63,096 nucleotides of DNA from Sphingobacteriia bacterium (GTDB lineage: Bacteria > Bacteroidota > Bacteroidia > Chitinophagales > Chitinophagaceae): assembly GCA_947456855.1 (NCBI GenBank), contig CANGTR010000007.1:1-63096 (forward strand), given 5' to 3'. Both the position numbers and the translations under genes were made by a program. This document shows positions 37,058 through 45,928 of the stretch, in pieces. Under the pieces are notes generated by a model. That model was given only the letters and a program-made list of their open reading frames with translations, did no database searches and was not told where the DNA came from. Positions within the stretch are counted from its first letter, which is position 1. Every line of letters starts with the position of its first letter.

Positions 37058-37870
37058 ATGAATAAAAAAGCTATTTTAGGATTAATGATTGCTTTGGGAA
37101 TTCCTATTGCATGTTACTTATTATTAAAATCATATGGTGAGAATGCTGTAGATATTCCCCGCCATTATTTATTGGATACTGTGGTTACCAAAGTACAAAG
37201 AGGTAAAACAGTTGATGATAGTATTTGGCATAAAACAGCCAATATCCAACTAACCAACCAATTAGGGGATACAGTAAGTTTATATGACAAGCAAGGCAAA
37301 ATCTTGGTTTTGGATTTTTTCTTTACCAGTTGTAGAAGTATTTGCCCCATGCTTACCCGTAATATGGCGAAAGTGCAGCAATCATTTAAAAAAGGGGGCA
37401 ATGTGCGCAACAAGATTGATACCTCAATTGTTCACTTTATGTCTTTTACGGTTGATCCAGAAAATGATTCAGTATCGGTATTAAAAAACTATGCAGACAG
37501 ATTTGGGGTAAATCATGATAACTGGTGGATGTTAACTGGTAATAAAAAAGCGATTTATGATTTTGCTTTTAATGAATTAAAAGTTGATCAGTTTTCGGAA
37601 GAGCCTATTTCGCCAGATTTTGTGCATACCAATCGATTTGTTTTGTTGGATAGAGATTATGTGGTACGTGGTTATTATAATGGGCTGGATTCTACTTCTT
37701 TGAAGAAATTATCGAAAGATATTGGACTGTTATTGTTAGAAAAGGACAAAAACAGAAAAAGCAGTGTTTTCCGCGATATCATCGATTTGAGTTGGTTATG
37801 GTTAATTATAGTTGTTTCAGTCATATTTTTTATGGTATATATGCGTTCTAGAAGAAAAATAAACGGATGA
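37058..37870 (+). CDS. SCO1/SenC-type copper chaperone for CuA assembly
   Basis: About 270 aa, membrane-anchored. N-terminal TM (about 5-24), thioredoxin-like domain with the copper motif CRSICP (Cys92, Cys96) and His about 190 (VHTNRF), and an additional C-terminal TM helix (about 245-265), which standard Sco proteins lack. It delivers copper to, or reduces, the CuA site of CoxB. Start at ATG 37058, downstream of the terminator. Confidence 0.92.
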   Translation: MNKKAILGLMIALGIPIACYLLLKSYGENAVDIPRHYLLDTVVTKVQRGKTVDDSIWHKTANIQLTNQLGDTVSLYDKQGKILVLDFFFTSCRSICPMLTRNMAKVQQSFKKGGNVRNKIDTSIVHFMSFTVDPENDSVSVLKNYADRFGVNHDNWWMLTGNKKAIYDFAFNELKVDQFSEEPISPDFVHTNRFVLLDRDYVVRGYYNGLDSTSLKKLSKDIGLLLLEKDKNRKSSVFRDIIDLSWLWLIIVVSVIFFMVYMRSRRKING

Positions 37871-37935
37871 TCATCGATAAAATAAAAACGCTTAGCTAGC
37901 AATTTTTAATTTTTAAATCAGTAATAAAAATAGTT

Positions 37936-38520
37936 ATGATAAAAGCAAGTATTGAGAAGAATGATAAAATGGCTGGTTGGTTGATTGGTATTTTTTCTGT
38001 AGTGGTATTTACTGTTGTTGTAATTCTTGGCAAGGTAAAATTGGATGTTGATTTAGGTTTTGATGTACATCTTTTTGCAATGGCCAATGCTTTTATCAAT
38101 GCAACCATTGCAGTGCTGTTGGTAGCCGCTTTGGTAGCTGTTAAGCAGAAAAATTATCTATTGCACAAGCAACTCATGATGACTGCATTGGTATTATCGG
38201 TACTGTTTTTATTGTCTTATATAGCGCATCATTTATTTGCAGGAGAAGCAAAATTTGGAGATACCAATCACGACGGATTGGTTTCCGATGCAGAAAAGTT
38301 AGCAGTGGGAGGAATCAGGTTGATTTATTTTGTTATTTTAATTACCCATATTTTTCTGGCAGCAATTATATTGCCATTTATTTTATTTACTGCATACAGG
38401 GCATTAACTGCCGAATTCCCGGCGCATAAAAAATTGGCGAAAATTACCTGGCCACTCTGGATGTATGTAGCAGTAACTGGTCCAATCGTATATTGGATGA
38501 TCAGCCCTTACTATCAATAG
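37936..38520 (+). CDS. DUF420 membrane protein with EF-hand-like insert
   Basis: 194 aa, five TM helices, DUF420 family, commonly next to cytochrome oxidase genes and possibly linked to assembly. Visible are conserved His residues (SYIAHHLF, LITHIFLA) and an acidic loop DTNHDGLVSDAE (about 109-120) that fits the EF-hand/dockerin calcium-loop pattern D-x-N-x-D-G-x-x-S-x-x-E between TM helices 3 and 4. Last gene of the respiratory cluster. Confidence 0.88.
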   Translation: MIKASIEKNDKMAGWLIGIFSVVVFTVVVILGKVKLDVDLGFDVHLFAMANAFINATIAVLLVAALVAVKQKNYLLHKQLMMTALVLSVLFLLSYIAHHLFAGEAKFGDTNHDGLVSDAEKLAVGGIRLIYFVILITHIFLAAIILPFILFTAYRALTAEFPAHKKLAKITWPLWMYVAVTGPIVYWMISPYYQ

Positions 38521-38618
38521 GACAGGCAGGATGGGGCCATACCCGCCTATTGAATGATGTAAGGTATTGCTGAACTAAAACGGGGGCGGATTAAATCAGG
38601 CTTTTTTTTGTTATAAAT

Positions 38619-38957
38619 TCAAGCCTTTTTTGTTAAGATCAATAGCTCGTTGGCCTGCACTTCGGTAATATATCTTTTCACACCTTGCTTATCGGTATAG
38701 TTTCTATTGATGAGTTTGCCTTCTATTACTACTTCGGTTCCTTTTAACAAAAACTTTTCAGCAATATCTGCCAGCTTGCCCCAGGCCACCACATTGTGCC
38801 ATTGGGTATCGGTTACTTTTTCGCCTTTTGCATTGCGGTAGTTTTCGTTAGTGGCAACACTTAAATGTGCTACTTTTTTGTCTTCACCAATTGTTTTTAC
38901 ATCGGGATCTTGACCTAGGTTGCCAATTAATTGGACTTTGTTTTTCATTGCGTTCAT
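38619..38957 (-). CDS. ssb: Short single-stranded DNA-binding protein
   Basis: 112 aa (or 109 aa from MKNKVQLIG at 38948). The OB-fold is intact: VQLIGNLGQDPDVK, WHNVVAWGKLADIAEKFLLKG and the KRYITEVQANELLIL end. It lacks the Gly/Pro-rich linker and acidic tip (DDDIPF type) of standard SSBs and ends right after the fold (LTKKA). This suggests an accessory SSB that cannot recruit partners in the usual way. Monocistronic. Confidence 0.93.
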   Translation of the reverse strand: MNAMKNKVQLIGNLGQDPDVKTIGEDKKVAHLSVATNENYRNAKGEKVTDTQWHNVVAWGKLADIAEKFLLKGTEVVIEGKLINRNYTDKQGVKRYITEVQANELLILTKKA

Positions 38958-38988
38958 AACGGTTCAGTTATTTGATTTTTAAAATTCA

Positions 38989-39075
38989 GCAGTAAGTACT
39001 GCCGTTAACAACACAAATATGAAATGCAATTTTGGAGTAAGGGTTCTTTTAAACATCTACTTGCGTATGTAGATG
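38989..39075. promoter_or_regulatory. Two inverted repeats upstream of ssb
   Basis: GCAGTA-AG-TACTGC at 38989-39002 and CATCTAC-(8 nt)-GTAGATG at 39054-39075. They are candidate operators; the first lies in the ssb leader. Confidence 0.45.
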
Positions 39076-39138
39076 ATTGTAAATGTTTGTAAGTGTTTAT
39101 AAACAGGTTTTAATTGTTGATGCAGCTTTCTAGGCTTC

Positions 39139-39243
39139 TTAGGTTAGTAGTTGTTTTTCTAAATCAACAAATTCCGTTTTTAATCCTCCATGAACAAGTA
39201 TTTCTACTATCTGCTCAACCATTGAGTTTGCTATTTTGTGCAT
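39139..39243 (-). CDS. Possible 34-aa small protein
   Basis: Translates to MHKIANSMVEQIVEILVH then GGLKTEFVDLEKQLLT, an amphipathic helical peptide. The frame stays open further upstream (57 aa to an earlier ATG), overlapping the zinc-ribbon gene on the other strand. It may be a real small gene, a remnant or chance. Not recognised. Confidence 0.25.
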   Translation of the reverse strand: MHKIANSMVEQIVEILVHGGLKTEFVDLEKQLLT

Positions 39244-39271
39244 CGTTTGAGCCCATTTAAATGTCCTATCG

Positions 39272-39625
39272 ATGCAAGAAAAATGTTGTTGCTTTTGTAG
39301 CAAAAAGATCATTGGCAGAACCGATAAAAAGTTCTGTAATAGTTATTGTAGAACAAGTTTTCACAATGCGCAAAATGGCCCAACCAATAAATGCGTTCGA
39401 CAAATCAATTTGTTGTTGCAAAGAAACAGGCGCATCTTAGCCAATATTCATTCTTTGCTTCCTCTAAAGAAAACCGTTCCTGTTAATACATTGTATTTGC
39501 ATGGATTTAATACTGCTCATTTTACCCATCACCAAAAACACCATAAATTGGGTACTTATACTTGCTGCTATGATTATGGCTATAAAATGATTGGGAAAGA
39601 TGAAGTGGCGATCATACAGTTATAG
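39272..39625 (+). CDS. Zinc-ribbon protein of a Bacteroidota family
   Basis: 117 aa. The N-terminal zinc-ribbon pattern CCFCSKKIIGRTDKKFC-x3-C is followed by a basic helix (VRQINLLLQRNRRILANI) and a small C-terminal domain ending CYDYGYKMIGKDEVAIIQL. The layout matches a small hypothetical family I know from Bacteroidota. Zinc and probably nucleic-acid binding are expected; function unknown. Confidence 0.75.
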   Translation: MQEKCCCFCSKKIIGRTDKKFCNSYCRTSFHNAQNGPTNKCVRQINLLLQRNRRILANIHSLLPLKKTVPVNTLYLHGFNTAHFTHHQKHHKLGTYTCCYDYGYKMIGKDEVAIIQL

Positions 39626-39725
39626 ATAGTTGTTGCTTGATAGGAGCTCTGCGTCTAATGTATTAACTCATACCGAAACTTAACTTTTGCAATCCCCGCT
39701 TCAACTGCATCCAATTTTTGATCGG

Positions 39726-40820
39726 CTAGGCAAAAGGCGCTTTCACAATTTTGGCTTTTACCAAACTGTTGCGTATATCGATGAAAATTTCGCTATCAAC
39801 AGCAGCATGTGCAGTAGCTACATAGCCCATGCCAATGGCTTTATTCAAGGAGGGTGCTTGAGTTCCGCTGGTAACTTTGCCAATGGTATTTCCTGATGCA
39901 TCTTTGATTAAATAGTCATGACGCGGAATGCCTCTTTCCAACATTTCAAAACCTACCAATTTCTTAGTTACCCCTGCTGCTTTTTGTGCTTGTAAAGCTT
40001 CGCTATTGGTAAATGTTTTAGTGAATTTGGTGATCCATCCTAGTCCTGCTTCTAAAGGAGAAGTAGTATCGTTGATGTCCATGCCATACAAACAATAACC
40101 CATTTCTAAACGCAATGTATCTCGAGCACCTAAACCGATTGGCTTAATGCCTGCGTCTTTTCCTGCTTCAAAAATGGCATCCCAAATAATATTGGCTGCA
40201 TTATTACTGTCTTCAAAATAAATCTCCACTCCGCCTGAACCTGTGTAACCAGTGGCACTGATAATTACATTGTCTACACCTGCCATTTTACCCCTAACAA
40301 ATGTGTAGTATTTGAGGTTCATGATATCGGTATCGCAAATGGTTTGTAAAATTTTGGTAGCGTTGGGTCCTTGAATGGCCAATAAACAAGTTTTGTCGGA
40401 GATATTATGCATCTCCACATGATTGGTGTTATGAGCAACTATCCAGTTCCAGTCTTTTTCTATATTGGAAGCATTCACTACCAACATATAGGTCTTGTTT
40501 TGGTCAATACAATACACAATCAAATCATCTACAATTCCACCCTCATTATTGGGCAAACAACTGTATTGAGCCTGTCCATTCACTAATTTGGAAGCATCAT
40601 TGGAAGTTACGCGTTGAATTAAATCAAGTGCATATTCTCCTTTCAATATAAACTCACCCATATGGCTCACATCAAATACCCCTGCATTTTTGCGCACCGT
40701 TGCATGTTCATCATTAATGCCTGAATAACTTATCGGCATATTGTAGCCTGCAAACTCAGCCATCTTGGCTCCTAGATCGATATGCTTTTGTGTAAATGGG
40801 GTATTCTTCATTAAGCTCAT
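39726..40820 (-). CDS. gcvT: Glycine cleavage system aminomethyltransferase (T protein)
   Basis: 364 aa. Transfers the methylene group from aminomethyl-lipoyl H protein to tetrahydrofolate, releasing ammonia. The N-terminal [19 protein letters not shown], the catalytic Asp in FDVSHMGEF, and [18 protein letters not shown] are all present. The family usually starts near MKNTPF (40811); MSLM at 40820 is the longer option. No gcvH or gcvP is adjacent. A -7 box (TATTTTTG, minus strand) lies at 40832-40839. Confidence 0.95.
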   Translation of the reverse strand: MSLMKNTPFTQKHIDLGAKMAEFAGYNMPISYSGINDEHATVRKNAGVFDVSHMGEFILKGEYALDLIQRVTSNDASKLVNGQAQYSCLPNNEGGIVDDLIVYCIDQNKTYMLVVNASNIEKDWNWIVAHNTNHVEMHNISDKTCLLAIQGPNATKILQTICDTDIMNLKYYTFVRGKMAGVDNVIISATGYTGSGGVEIYFEDSNNAANIIWDAIFEAGKDAGIKPIGLGARDTLRLEMGYCLYGMDINDTTSPLEAGLGWITKFTKTFTNSEALQAQKAAGVTKKLVGFEMLERGIPRHDYLIKDASGNTIGKVTSGTQAPSLNKAIGMGYVATAHAAVDSEIFIDIRNSLVKAKIVKAPFA

Positions 40821-40831
40821 TTTTTGAATGG

Positions 40832-40839
40832 CAAAAATA
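40832..40839 (-). promoter_or_regulatory. -7 box of gcvT
   Basis: TATTTTTG on the minus strand, 11 bp before the ATG at 40820, implying a very short leader or the internal ATG at 40811. Confidence 0.5.
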
Positions 40840-40907
40840 AGTGAAAAAAGCAGAACCCCATCTCAACCAAGAAACAGGGTTCTTAATCCAACCTTATCCA
40901 ACCGAGT

Positions 40908-43136
40908 TTATGATTGTAGGTACAATAAGGAAATTCTGCTTCCTTCTGATCCTAAATCATAGGTATCTCTATTTTCTTTTACCTTATCTGCTAAATTGGG
41001 TTTTGCTGAATTGGGGGTTTTATAGTACGCTTTTTGGTAACGGTAACGAGCGCTGTCAAAAGGTTTGTCTAATTCTTTCTTCAAATCTTCTGCTTCTTTA
41101 ATTTTGCGTTCGTATTCTTTTTTGAGTTCTTCTTTGCTCTTCTTAAAATCTTCTACTGTATTTTTCTCAGCACTATTTTCTTCGTTATTGTCAAATTCAT
41201 CATCAGCTTCTTTTTTTGTTCTTTCCAATCCTCCAGGCGTCATGATGTATTCTACATTAGAACTATATCCTCTAGAATCAGCACCATTCCAATCATCTTC
41301 CCACTCATAATCGTTGTTGTTGTGATTGATGTTAAACCAATTCAATCTTCTTGAAACATTTCTATCGATTTCGATTTTTTTACCAACTGGCACCTGAATG
41401 GTTACAACAACACCTTGATTACGGAACTTTGTATCTTTCTTCAAGTTAAATCCTCTGTTGAGATAAATCATGCTATCTGCCTGAACAATTCCGTAATTGA
41501 TTTGCTCAATATTTCTCAATGCAGTTTCTTCATCTGGGCCATTACTGTATTTATGGTAAGAAATATGGTACAATGAATCACTGCTTTTGGCAATTCTTAA
41601 GTTGATATTATTCAATACCAAACTGTCATTGTCCATGCTGATAATACCATCCAGCTTCAACCATTTTCCAATTACTTGAACCTTGGCATCTTCAACTTTT
41701 ACAATCATTTTCTGATTAGATGGTTGTACAATGACGATATCTTTTTTATCTCTTGCACGAGCATCAAAATCTTGCGAGATAGATGCAGCTAAGCATACAA
41801 CACTTACCCAACCCAAGGTCCATAATCCACCGAAAGTAAATCCTAAGTATTTGCTTCCAGCTTTTGCTCCAATGATTTTTCTGATCAACCAGATCACTAT
41901 CCCTACTACAGGAACGAAGAAGAACAATAAGAGTGTAGACCATGCTAAGCAATTCTGCCAAAATCCTGACAGTAAAAAATCTTTCAATGGAAACACACTT
42001 ACACTACCTATTAACATGGCTAATAAAACAATCAATAAAGCGAAAGCAATAATACCTGCTATGAATAAGAAGAATGCTTTGAATAAGATGGCTATTGCTC
42101 CGCCAATTTTACTGCCTGATGATTTTGCAACATAACTCGCTTCATTTCCAAAACTTCTTCCTTTTTGTTTTGCTGTTTGACTAAATTCCGAACCGAAAGC
42201 CTTGGCTTTTTCAGAGAATTCTCCACCCCATTTTTCTGCACGTTGTTTAAATCCTTCTAAATCTTCTTGAATGGTATTTTTGATGGTATTTAAATCTACT
42301 TTTTCACCACGCATCTCTAATTTTTCGGAAGCGCTATTGGCTTCAGGAATAACTGCCCACAACACAGCATAGATGATAAATAATGAACCACCGAATGAGC
42401 TAAAAACAAATGATGGGAATGGATGAGCATCAAACCAAAAAGCAGAACCTATGATTGAACTCAATATGCCTAAAACCAATGGCATAGCAAATATTAGTCG
42501 AGGAACCCAAATGGCAATATCAAAATAAGTTGCAATTCCACTTGCTACACCAGCTATAACTTTTTCTTCTGGGTTACGATACAATCGCTTGGTAGAAGCA
42601 ATATGATCCAATGGCTTTGATGGAAGGATGATCCACATTAATAAGTACAATAAGAATCCTGCACCTCCACTAAATGTAAATACTACAAATATGATGCGAA
42701 TAATGGATGGATCTATTCTAAAATAAGCAGCTAAACCACTACATACGCCACCCAATACTTTATCATTGGTGTCTCTGTATAAACGTCCTTTACCAGGAGC
42801 TGTATAGTTTTCAAAATTAGGGCGATAGCTTTGTTCTTGATTGCCACCAAATTGAGATTTCATATTATTTTCCTCATCTTCAAAATCTTCAGGTCGGCCC
42901 ATGCTAGCAATGATGCTTTCTACATCTTCATTGGTGATGCAAGTGCTGCCTTTCTTTAGTCTTTCACCAAATAATTCGGCAATTCTGCCTTCAATATCGT
43001 TGATGATTTCGTCTCTACCTTCTTCGTTGGCAAAGAATGTACGCAAGCTATCTACGTATTGTTTCAATTCATCGTAAGCAGCTTCTTCAATAGGAATTAC
43101 CCTGCCTTGAAAGTTTATATTGATTACCTTTTTCAT
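40908..43136 (-). CDS. Large PspC-domain membrane protein
   Basis: 742 aa. A short N-terminal helical domain (MKKVININFQGRVIPIEEAAYD) is followed by two tandem PspC domains (about 117-172 and 182-245; GRLYRDTNDKVLGGVCSGLA, KRLYRNPEEKVIAGVASGIA). Then come a long hydrophilic helix, further TM helices (about 335-480) and a soluble C-terminal part rich in charged coiled-coil sequence (about 640-700). PspC proteins respond to envelope stress in Proteobacteria; this Bacteroidota arrangement is larger. The PadR regulator gene is just upstream on the same strand. Confidence 0.9.
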   Translation of the reverse strand: MKKVININFQGRVIPIEEAAYDELKQYVDSLRTFFANEEGRDEIINDIEGRIAELFGERLKKGSTCITNEDVESIIASMGRPEDFEDEENNMKSQFGGNQEQSYRPNFENYTAPGKGRLYRDTNDKVLGGVCSGLAAYFRIDPSIIRIIFVVFTFSGGAGFLLYLLMWIILPSKPLDHIASTKRLYRNPEEKVIAGVASGIATYFDIAIWVPRLIFAMPLVLGILSSIIGSAFWFDAHPFPSFVFSSFGGSLFIIYAVLWAVIPEANSASEKLEMRGEKVDLNTIKNTIQEDLEGFKQRAEKWGGEFSEKAKAFGSEFSQTAKQKGRSFGNEASYVAKSSGSKIGGAIAILFKAFFLFIAGIIAFALLIVLLAMLIGSVSVFPLKDFLLSGFWQNCLAWSTLLLFFFVPVVGIVIWLIRKIIGAKAGSKYLGFTFGGLWTLGWVSVVCLAASISQDFDARARDKKDIVIVQPSNQKMIVKVEDAKVQVIGKWLKLDGIISMDNDSLVLNNINLRIAKSSDSLYHISYHKYSNGPDEETALRNIEQINYGIVQADSMIYLNRGFNLKKDTKFRNQGVVVTIQVPVGKKIEIDRNVSRRLNWFNINHNNNDYEWEDDWNGADSRGYSSNVEYIMTPGGLERTKKEADDEFDNNEENSAEKNTVEDFKKSKEELKKEYERKIKEAEDLKKELDKPFDSARYRYQKAYYKTPNSAKPNLADKVKENRDTYDLGSEGSRISLLYLQS

Positions 43137-43241
43137 GTGATTATATTTATTGATTTATGCCACATGGAATTCGCCTTTAAACATTTCGGTTGATTACAAT
43201 TAATGTTTAGGCTCATTTCATGGTATTTGTTTTAATTGTAG

Positions 43242-43625
43242 TTAAGGTTGGTTTGTTTGATTTTCATGGTCTGACGCTTGCTCATGGTCTGAAGGTGTAA
43301 TTGGTTGGGTAAGCACCTGAACGGCGTCGGCCAGTTCTTGCCAGGTTCTTTCGAGTTCACCGTAAAAGGCTAATCCCTTTTCGGTCATCACGAAATATTT
43401 GCGTGGCGGCCCACTATTGCTTTCTACCCAACGGTAAGTGAGTAACTCCGCATTTTTTAATCTGGTTAGCAATGGGTAGAGTGTACCCTCTAGAATATGC
43501 AGATTGGCGGCTTTCATTCTATCAACCAAATCGGAAGGATATACTTCACCCTGCCTGATGATTGAGAGGATACAAAACTCCAATACACCCTTGCGCATCT
43601 GACTTTGTGTATTTTGAATATCCAT
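43242..43625 (-). CDS. PadR-family transcriptional regulator
   Basis: 127 aa winged-helix protein: LEFCILSIIRQGEVYPSDLVDRM and ILEGTLYPLLTRLKNAELL are diagnostic. The C-terminal tail is unusually rich in Asp/His/Glu/Gln. PadR + PspC-domain pairs are a recurring Bacteroidota arrangement; it likely represses itself and the PspC gene 105 bp downstream. A perfect palindrome lies upstream (43685-43711). Confidence 0.93.
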   Translation of the reverse strand: MDIQNTQSQMRKGVLEFCILSIIRQGEVYPSDLVDRMKAANLHILEGTLYPLLTRLKNAELLTYRWVESNSGPPRKYFVMTEKGLAFYGELERTWQELADAVQVLTQPITPSDHEQASDHENQTNQP

Positions 43626-43684
43626 TATTTTATTTTTAATTGTTTTAGTTTGTTTGTTTTGACATCACAAAGATGGGGATTATT

Positions 43685-43711
43685 TTAGTACTATGCAACA
43701 CATAGTACTAA
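43685..43711. promoter_or_regulatory. Putative PadR operator, 11-bp perfect inverted repeat
   Basis: TTAGTACTATG, spacer CAACA, then CATAGTACTAA. It sits about 60 bp before the padR start. On the minus strand the -7-like CATCTTTG follows about 15 bp after it, so a bound dimer would cover the promoter. Confidence 0.7.
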
Positions 43712-43960
43712 GTATTTTGAAGTAATATGCAGACTTTAGATATGGGTTTAGTATATTTAATTGAAAATCAATTAGTTATAATTTTAATGGGTTTTAGCAA
43801 AAGGTTAAACGGTCATTTTCGTGTGATAAATGGTTTTTGATTAAAACAGCGATCTAGCTAAGAGAATAATACAAGTATGCCGATTCGCATGTCTATATAC
43901 CATTATAGATTTGCCTATTCTATTTAATATGAGTTAAAACGAACTTTTAAAAAGTTGTTA

Positions 43961-44021
43961 ATCGTTTTTGTACGATGAATAAATAAAAGGCCTTAACTTT
44001 GCCTTATCGTATAAAAACGAT
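43961..44021 (+). promoter_or_regulatory. arsR promoter with two ATCGT-N6-ACGAT operators
   Basis: Operator 1 (43961-43976) and operator 2 (44006-44021) share ATCGT-N6-ACGAT and are near-perfect inverted copies of each other. The -7 box TAACTTTG (43994-44001) lies between them; -33 TTTG (43967-43970) lies inside operator 1, spacer 23 nt. Operator 2 covers the expected start of transcription, just before the ATG at 44026. Confidence 0.75.
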
Positions 44022-44025
44022 TAAA

Positions 44026-44361
44026 ATGGCCAGCCCCAAATTAGAAGAATTTATTAAAGCCGAACAAGAATTAGCGGCTTTTGCAAAAGCGCTTTCTCAT
44101 CCTGCACGTATTGCTATTTTAAAAGTATTGGCACAAAAAAATGAATGCGTTTGTGGCGAAATAGTAGAAGTGCTCCCTTTGGCTCAATCAACTGTTTCGC
44201 AACATTTAAAGGAATTAAAAGAGGCTGGATTAATTAAAGGAACTGTTGATGGACCGCGCAGTTGTTATTGTATTAATTGGAAAGCATTCGAAAAATTCAA
44301 TCAATCATTTAATCATTTATTTCATAAGCTCAAAGATCAACAAGAAAATTCTTGTTGTTAA
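44026..44361 (+). CDS. arsR: ArsR-family metalloregulator
   Basis: About 111 aa from ATG 44026 (the TTG at 43999 is inside the promoter). Winged-helix ArsR fold with [13 protein letters not shown], the metal-site-like [12 protein letters not shown] (Cys pair) and recognition helix [19 protein letters not shown]-terminal Cys pair (NSCC) is present. Expected to repress the operon until arsenite binds. First gene; arsM follows. Confidence 0.93.
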   Translation: MASPKLEEFIKAEQELAAFAKALSHPARIAILKVLAQKNECVCGEIVEVLPLAQSTVSQHLKELKEAGLIKGTVDGPRSCYCINWKAFEKFNQSFNHLFHKLKDQQENSCC

Positions 44362-44377
44362 ACATAAATACATAGTC

Positions 44378-45223
44378 ATGAAAAACGAACAAGCCTTAAA
44401 AGAAATAGTAAAAGAAAAATATGCAATAATTGCAGATCAAAGTTTAGAACAAAATCAATCTTCATGCTGTGGTGCAGGTGGTTGCTCTACAGAAGTGTAC
44501 AATATCATGAGTGATGATTATACTTCAATGAAAGGATACAATGCAGATGCAGATCTTGGATTAGGTTGTGGATTGCCTACTCAATTTGCAAAAATCAAAT
44601 TGGGTGATACGGTGGTTGATTTAGGAAGCGGTGCTGGTAATGATTGCTTTGTTGCGAGGGCTGCTACTGGAGCAACTGGTAAAGTAATTGGTATTGATTT
44701 TACTCCGGCAATGATTGCAAAAGCAAGAATCAATGCAGCAAAATTGGGTTTTGATAATGTGCAATTTAGAGAAGGTGATATTGATGACATGCCTTTGGCT
44801 TCAGAAATAGCTGATGTTATCGTGAGTAATTGTGTTTTAAACTTAGTGCCTAATAAAGATGGGGTATTTAAAGAAATTTTTCGTGTATTGAAACAAGGAG
44901 GGCATTTTAGTATTTCAGATGTGGTGCTGGTTGGTCAGTTGCCTGATGCACTTCGTAAAGATGCTGAAATGTATGCAGGATGCGTTTCAGGTGCCATACA
45001 AAAAGAAGTATATCTAGAGTTGATTAAAAGTAATGGGTTTTCCAATATTCAAATACAAAAAGAAAAAGCCATTGTTATACCTGATGATATTTTAATTAAT
45101 TATTTGAATCCAACAGCATTGCATGATTTTAAAAATGGCAATACAGGTATTTTTAGTATTACCGTTTATGCAGAAAAGCCTTTGAAAGAAGCATGTTGCA
45201 AACCAGGATCAGGATGTTGCTAA
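44378..45223 (+). CDS. arsM: Arsenite S-adenosylmethionine methyltransferase
   Basis: 281 aa from ATG 44378. SAM-binding motif VVDLGSGAGNDCFVA and the family region CVLNLVPNKDGVFKEIFRVLKQGG are present. Arsenic-binding Cys are in SCCGAGGCS near the N-terminus, CVL and CVSGA internally, and the C-terminal CCKPGSGCC. Converts As(III) to methylated species, a detoxification route. It is 16 bp after arsR; the next gene is a phosphatase-like protein. Confidence 0.92.
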   Translation: MKNEQALKEIVKEKYAIIADQSLEQNQSSCCGAGGCSTEVYNIMSDDYTSMKGYNADADLGLGCGLPTQFAKIKLGDTVVDLGSGAGNDCFVARAATGATGKVIGIDFTPAMIAKARINAAKLGFDNVQFREGDIDDMPLASEIADVIVSNCVLNLVPNKDGVFKEIFRVLKQGGHFSISDVVLVGQLPDALRKDAEMYAGCVSGAIQKEVYLELIKSNGFSNIQIQKEKAIVIPDDILINYLNPTALHDFKNGNTGIFSITVYAEKPLKEACCKPGSGCC

Positions 45224-45238
45224 ATAAATAAAATACCG

Positions 45239-45928
45239 ATGAATCAATTTAAACTGCTTTTACTTATTATAGTATTAAATTTCTTTTCTATGAATGCAAG
45301 CGCTTCGGATATTTTTCCGATAATCAAACAAAATTTAATGAATGCAGAAAAAAACTTTTCATCAATACCCAATGATCGAAAAGCTGAGCTAAAAAAATTA
45401 AGTGTGTACATTCAAGAAAGAGTTGCAAAGCATCAAAAAGTTTCATTGACTTTTATTTGTACACATAATTCTAGAAGAAGTCATTTCGCACAAATATGGG
45501 CACAAACCGCTGCTGCCTATTATGGAATAACAAATATCTTTTGTTATTCCGGTGGCACCGAAACCACGGCATTTAATGTAAATGCGGTGAATGCTTTAAT
45601 GAAAGTTGGTTTCATCATCCAACCAATTAGCCAAGGCAATAACCCACATTACGAAGTAAAATATAGCGCAGATTATCCAGCACTTCATGCTTATTCAAAA
45701 AAATATGGGGATGCTCCCAATCCTTCTAAAGACTTTGGTGCAGTGCTTACTTGTTCTCAAGCAGATGCTGCTTGCCCCATCGTTTTTGGAGCAGACGAAA
45801 GATTTAAAGTTCCTTATGAAGACCCCAAACTATCCGACGGAACCAATCAACAAGAAAAAGTTTACCAAGAAAGATCTATGCAAATCGCTTCAGAAATGCT
45901 CTATGTCTTTTCATTGGTAAAGCCCTAG
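45239..45928 (+). CDS. Exported LMW protein-tyrosine-phosphatase / arsenate-reductase-like protein
   Basis: 229 aa. A hydrophobic N-terminal segment (about residues 5-22, MNQFKLLLLIIVLNFFSMNA) suggests export or membrane anchoring, unlike normal cytoplasmic ArsC. The phosphatase loop C-T-H-N-S-R-R (Cys74 to Arg80, CX5R) is intact, with later Cys (VLTCSQADAAC) for possible disulfide chemistry. Last gene of arsR-arsM-this; its stop overlaps the stop of the convergent holin-like gene in CTAG. Confidence 0.85.
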   Translation: MNQFKLLLLIIVLNFFSMNASASDIFPIIKQNLMNAEKNFSSIPNDRKAELKKLSVYIQERVAKHQKVSLTFICTHNSRRSHFAQIWAQTAAAYYGITNIFCYSGGTETTAFNVNAVNALMKVGFIIQPISQGNNPHYEVKYSADYPALHAYSKKYGDAPNPSKDFGAVLTCSQADAACPIVFGADERFKVPYEDPKLSDGTNQQEKVYQERSMQIASEMLYVFSLVKP

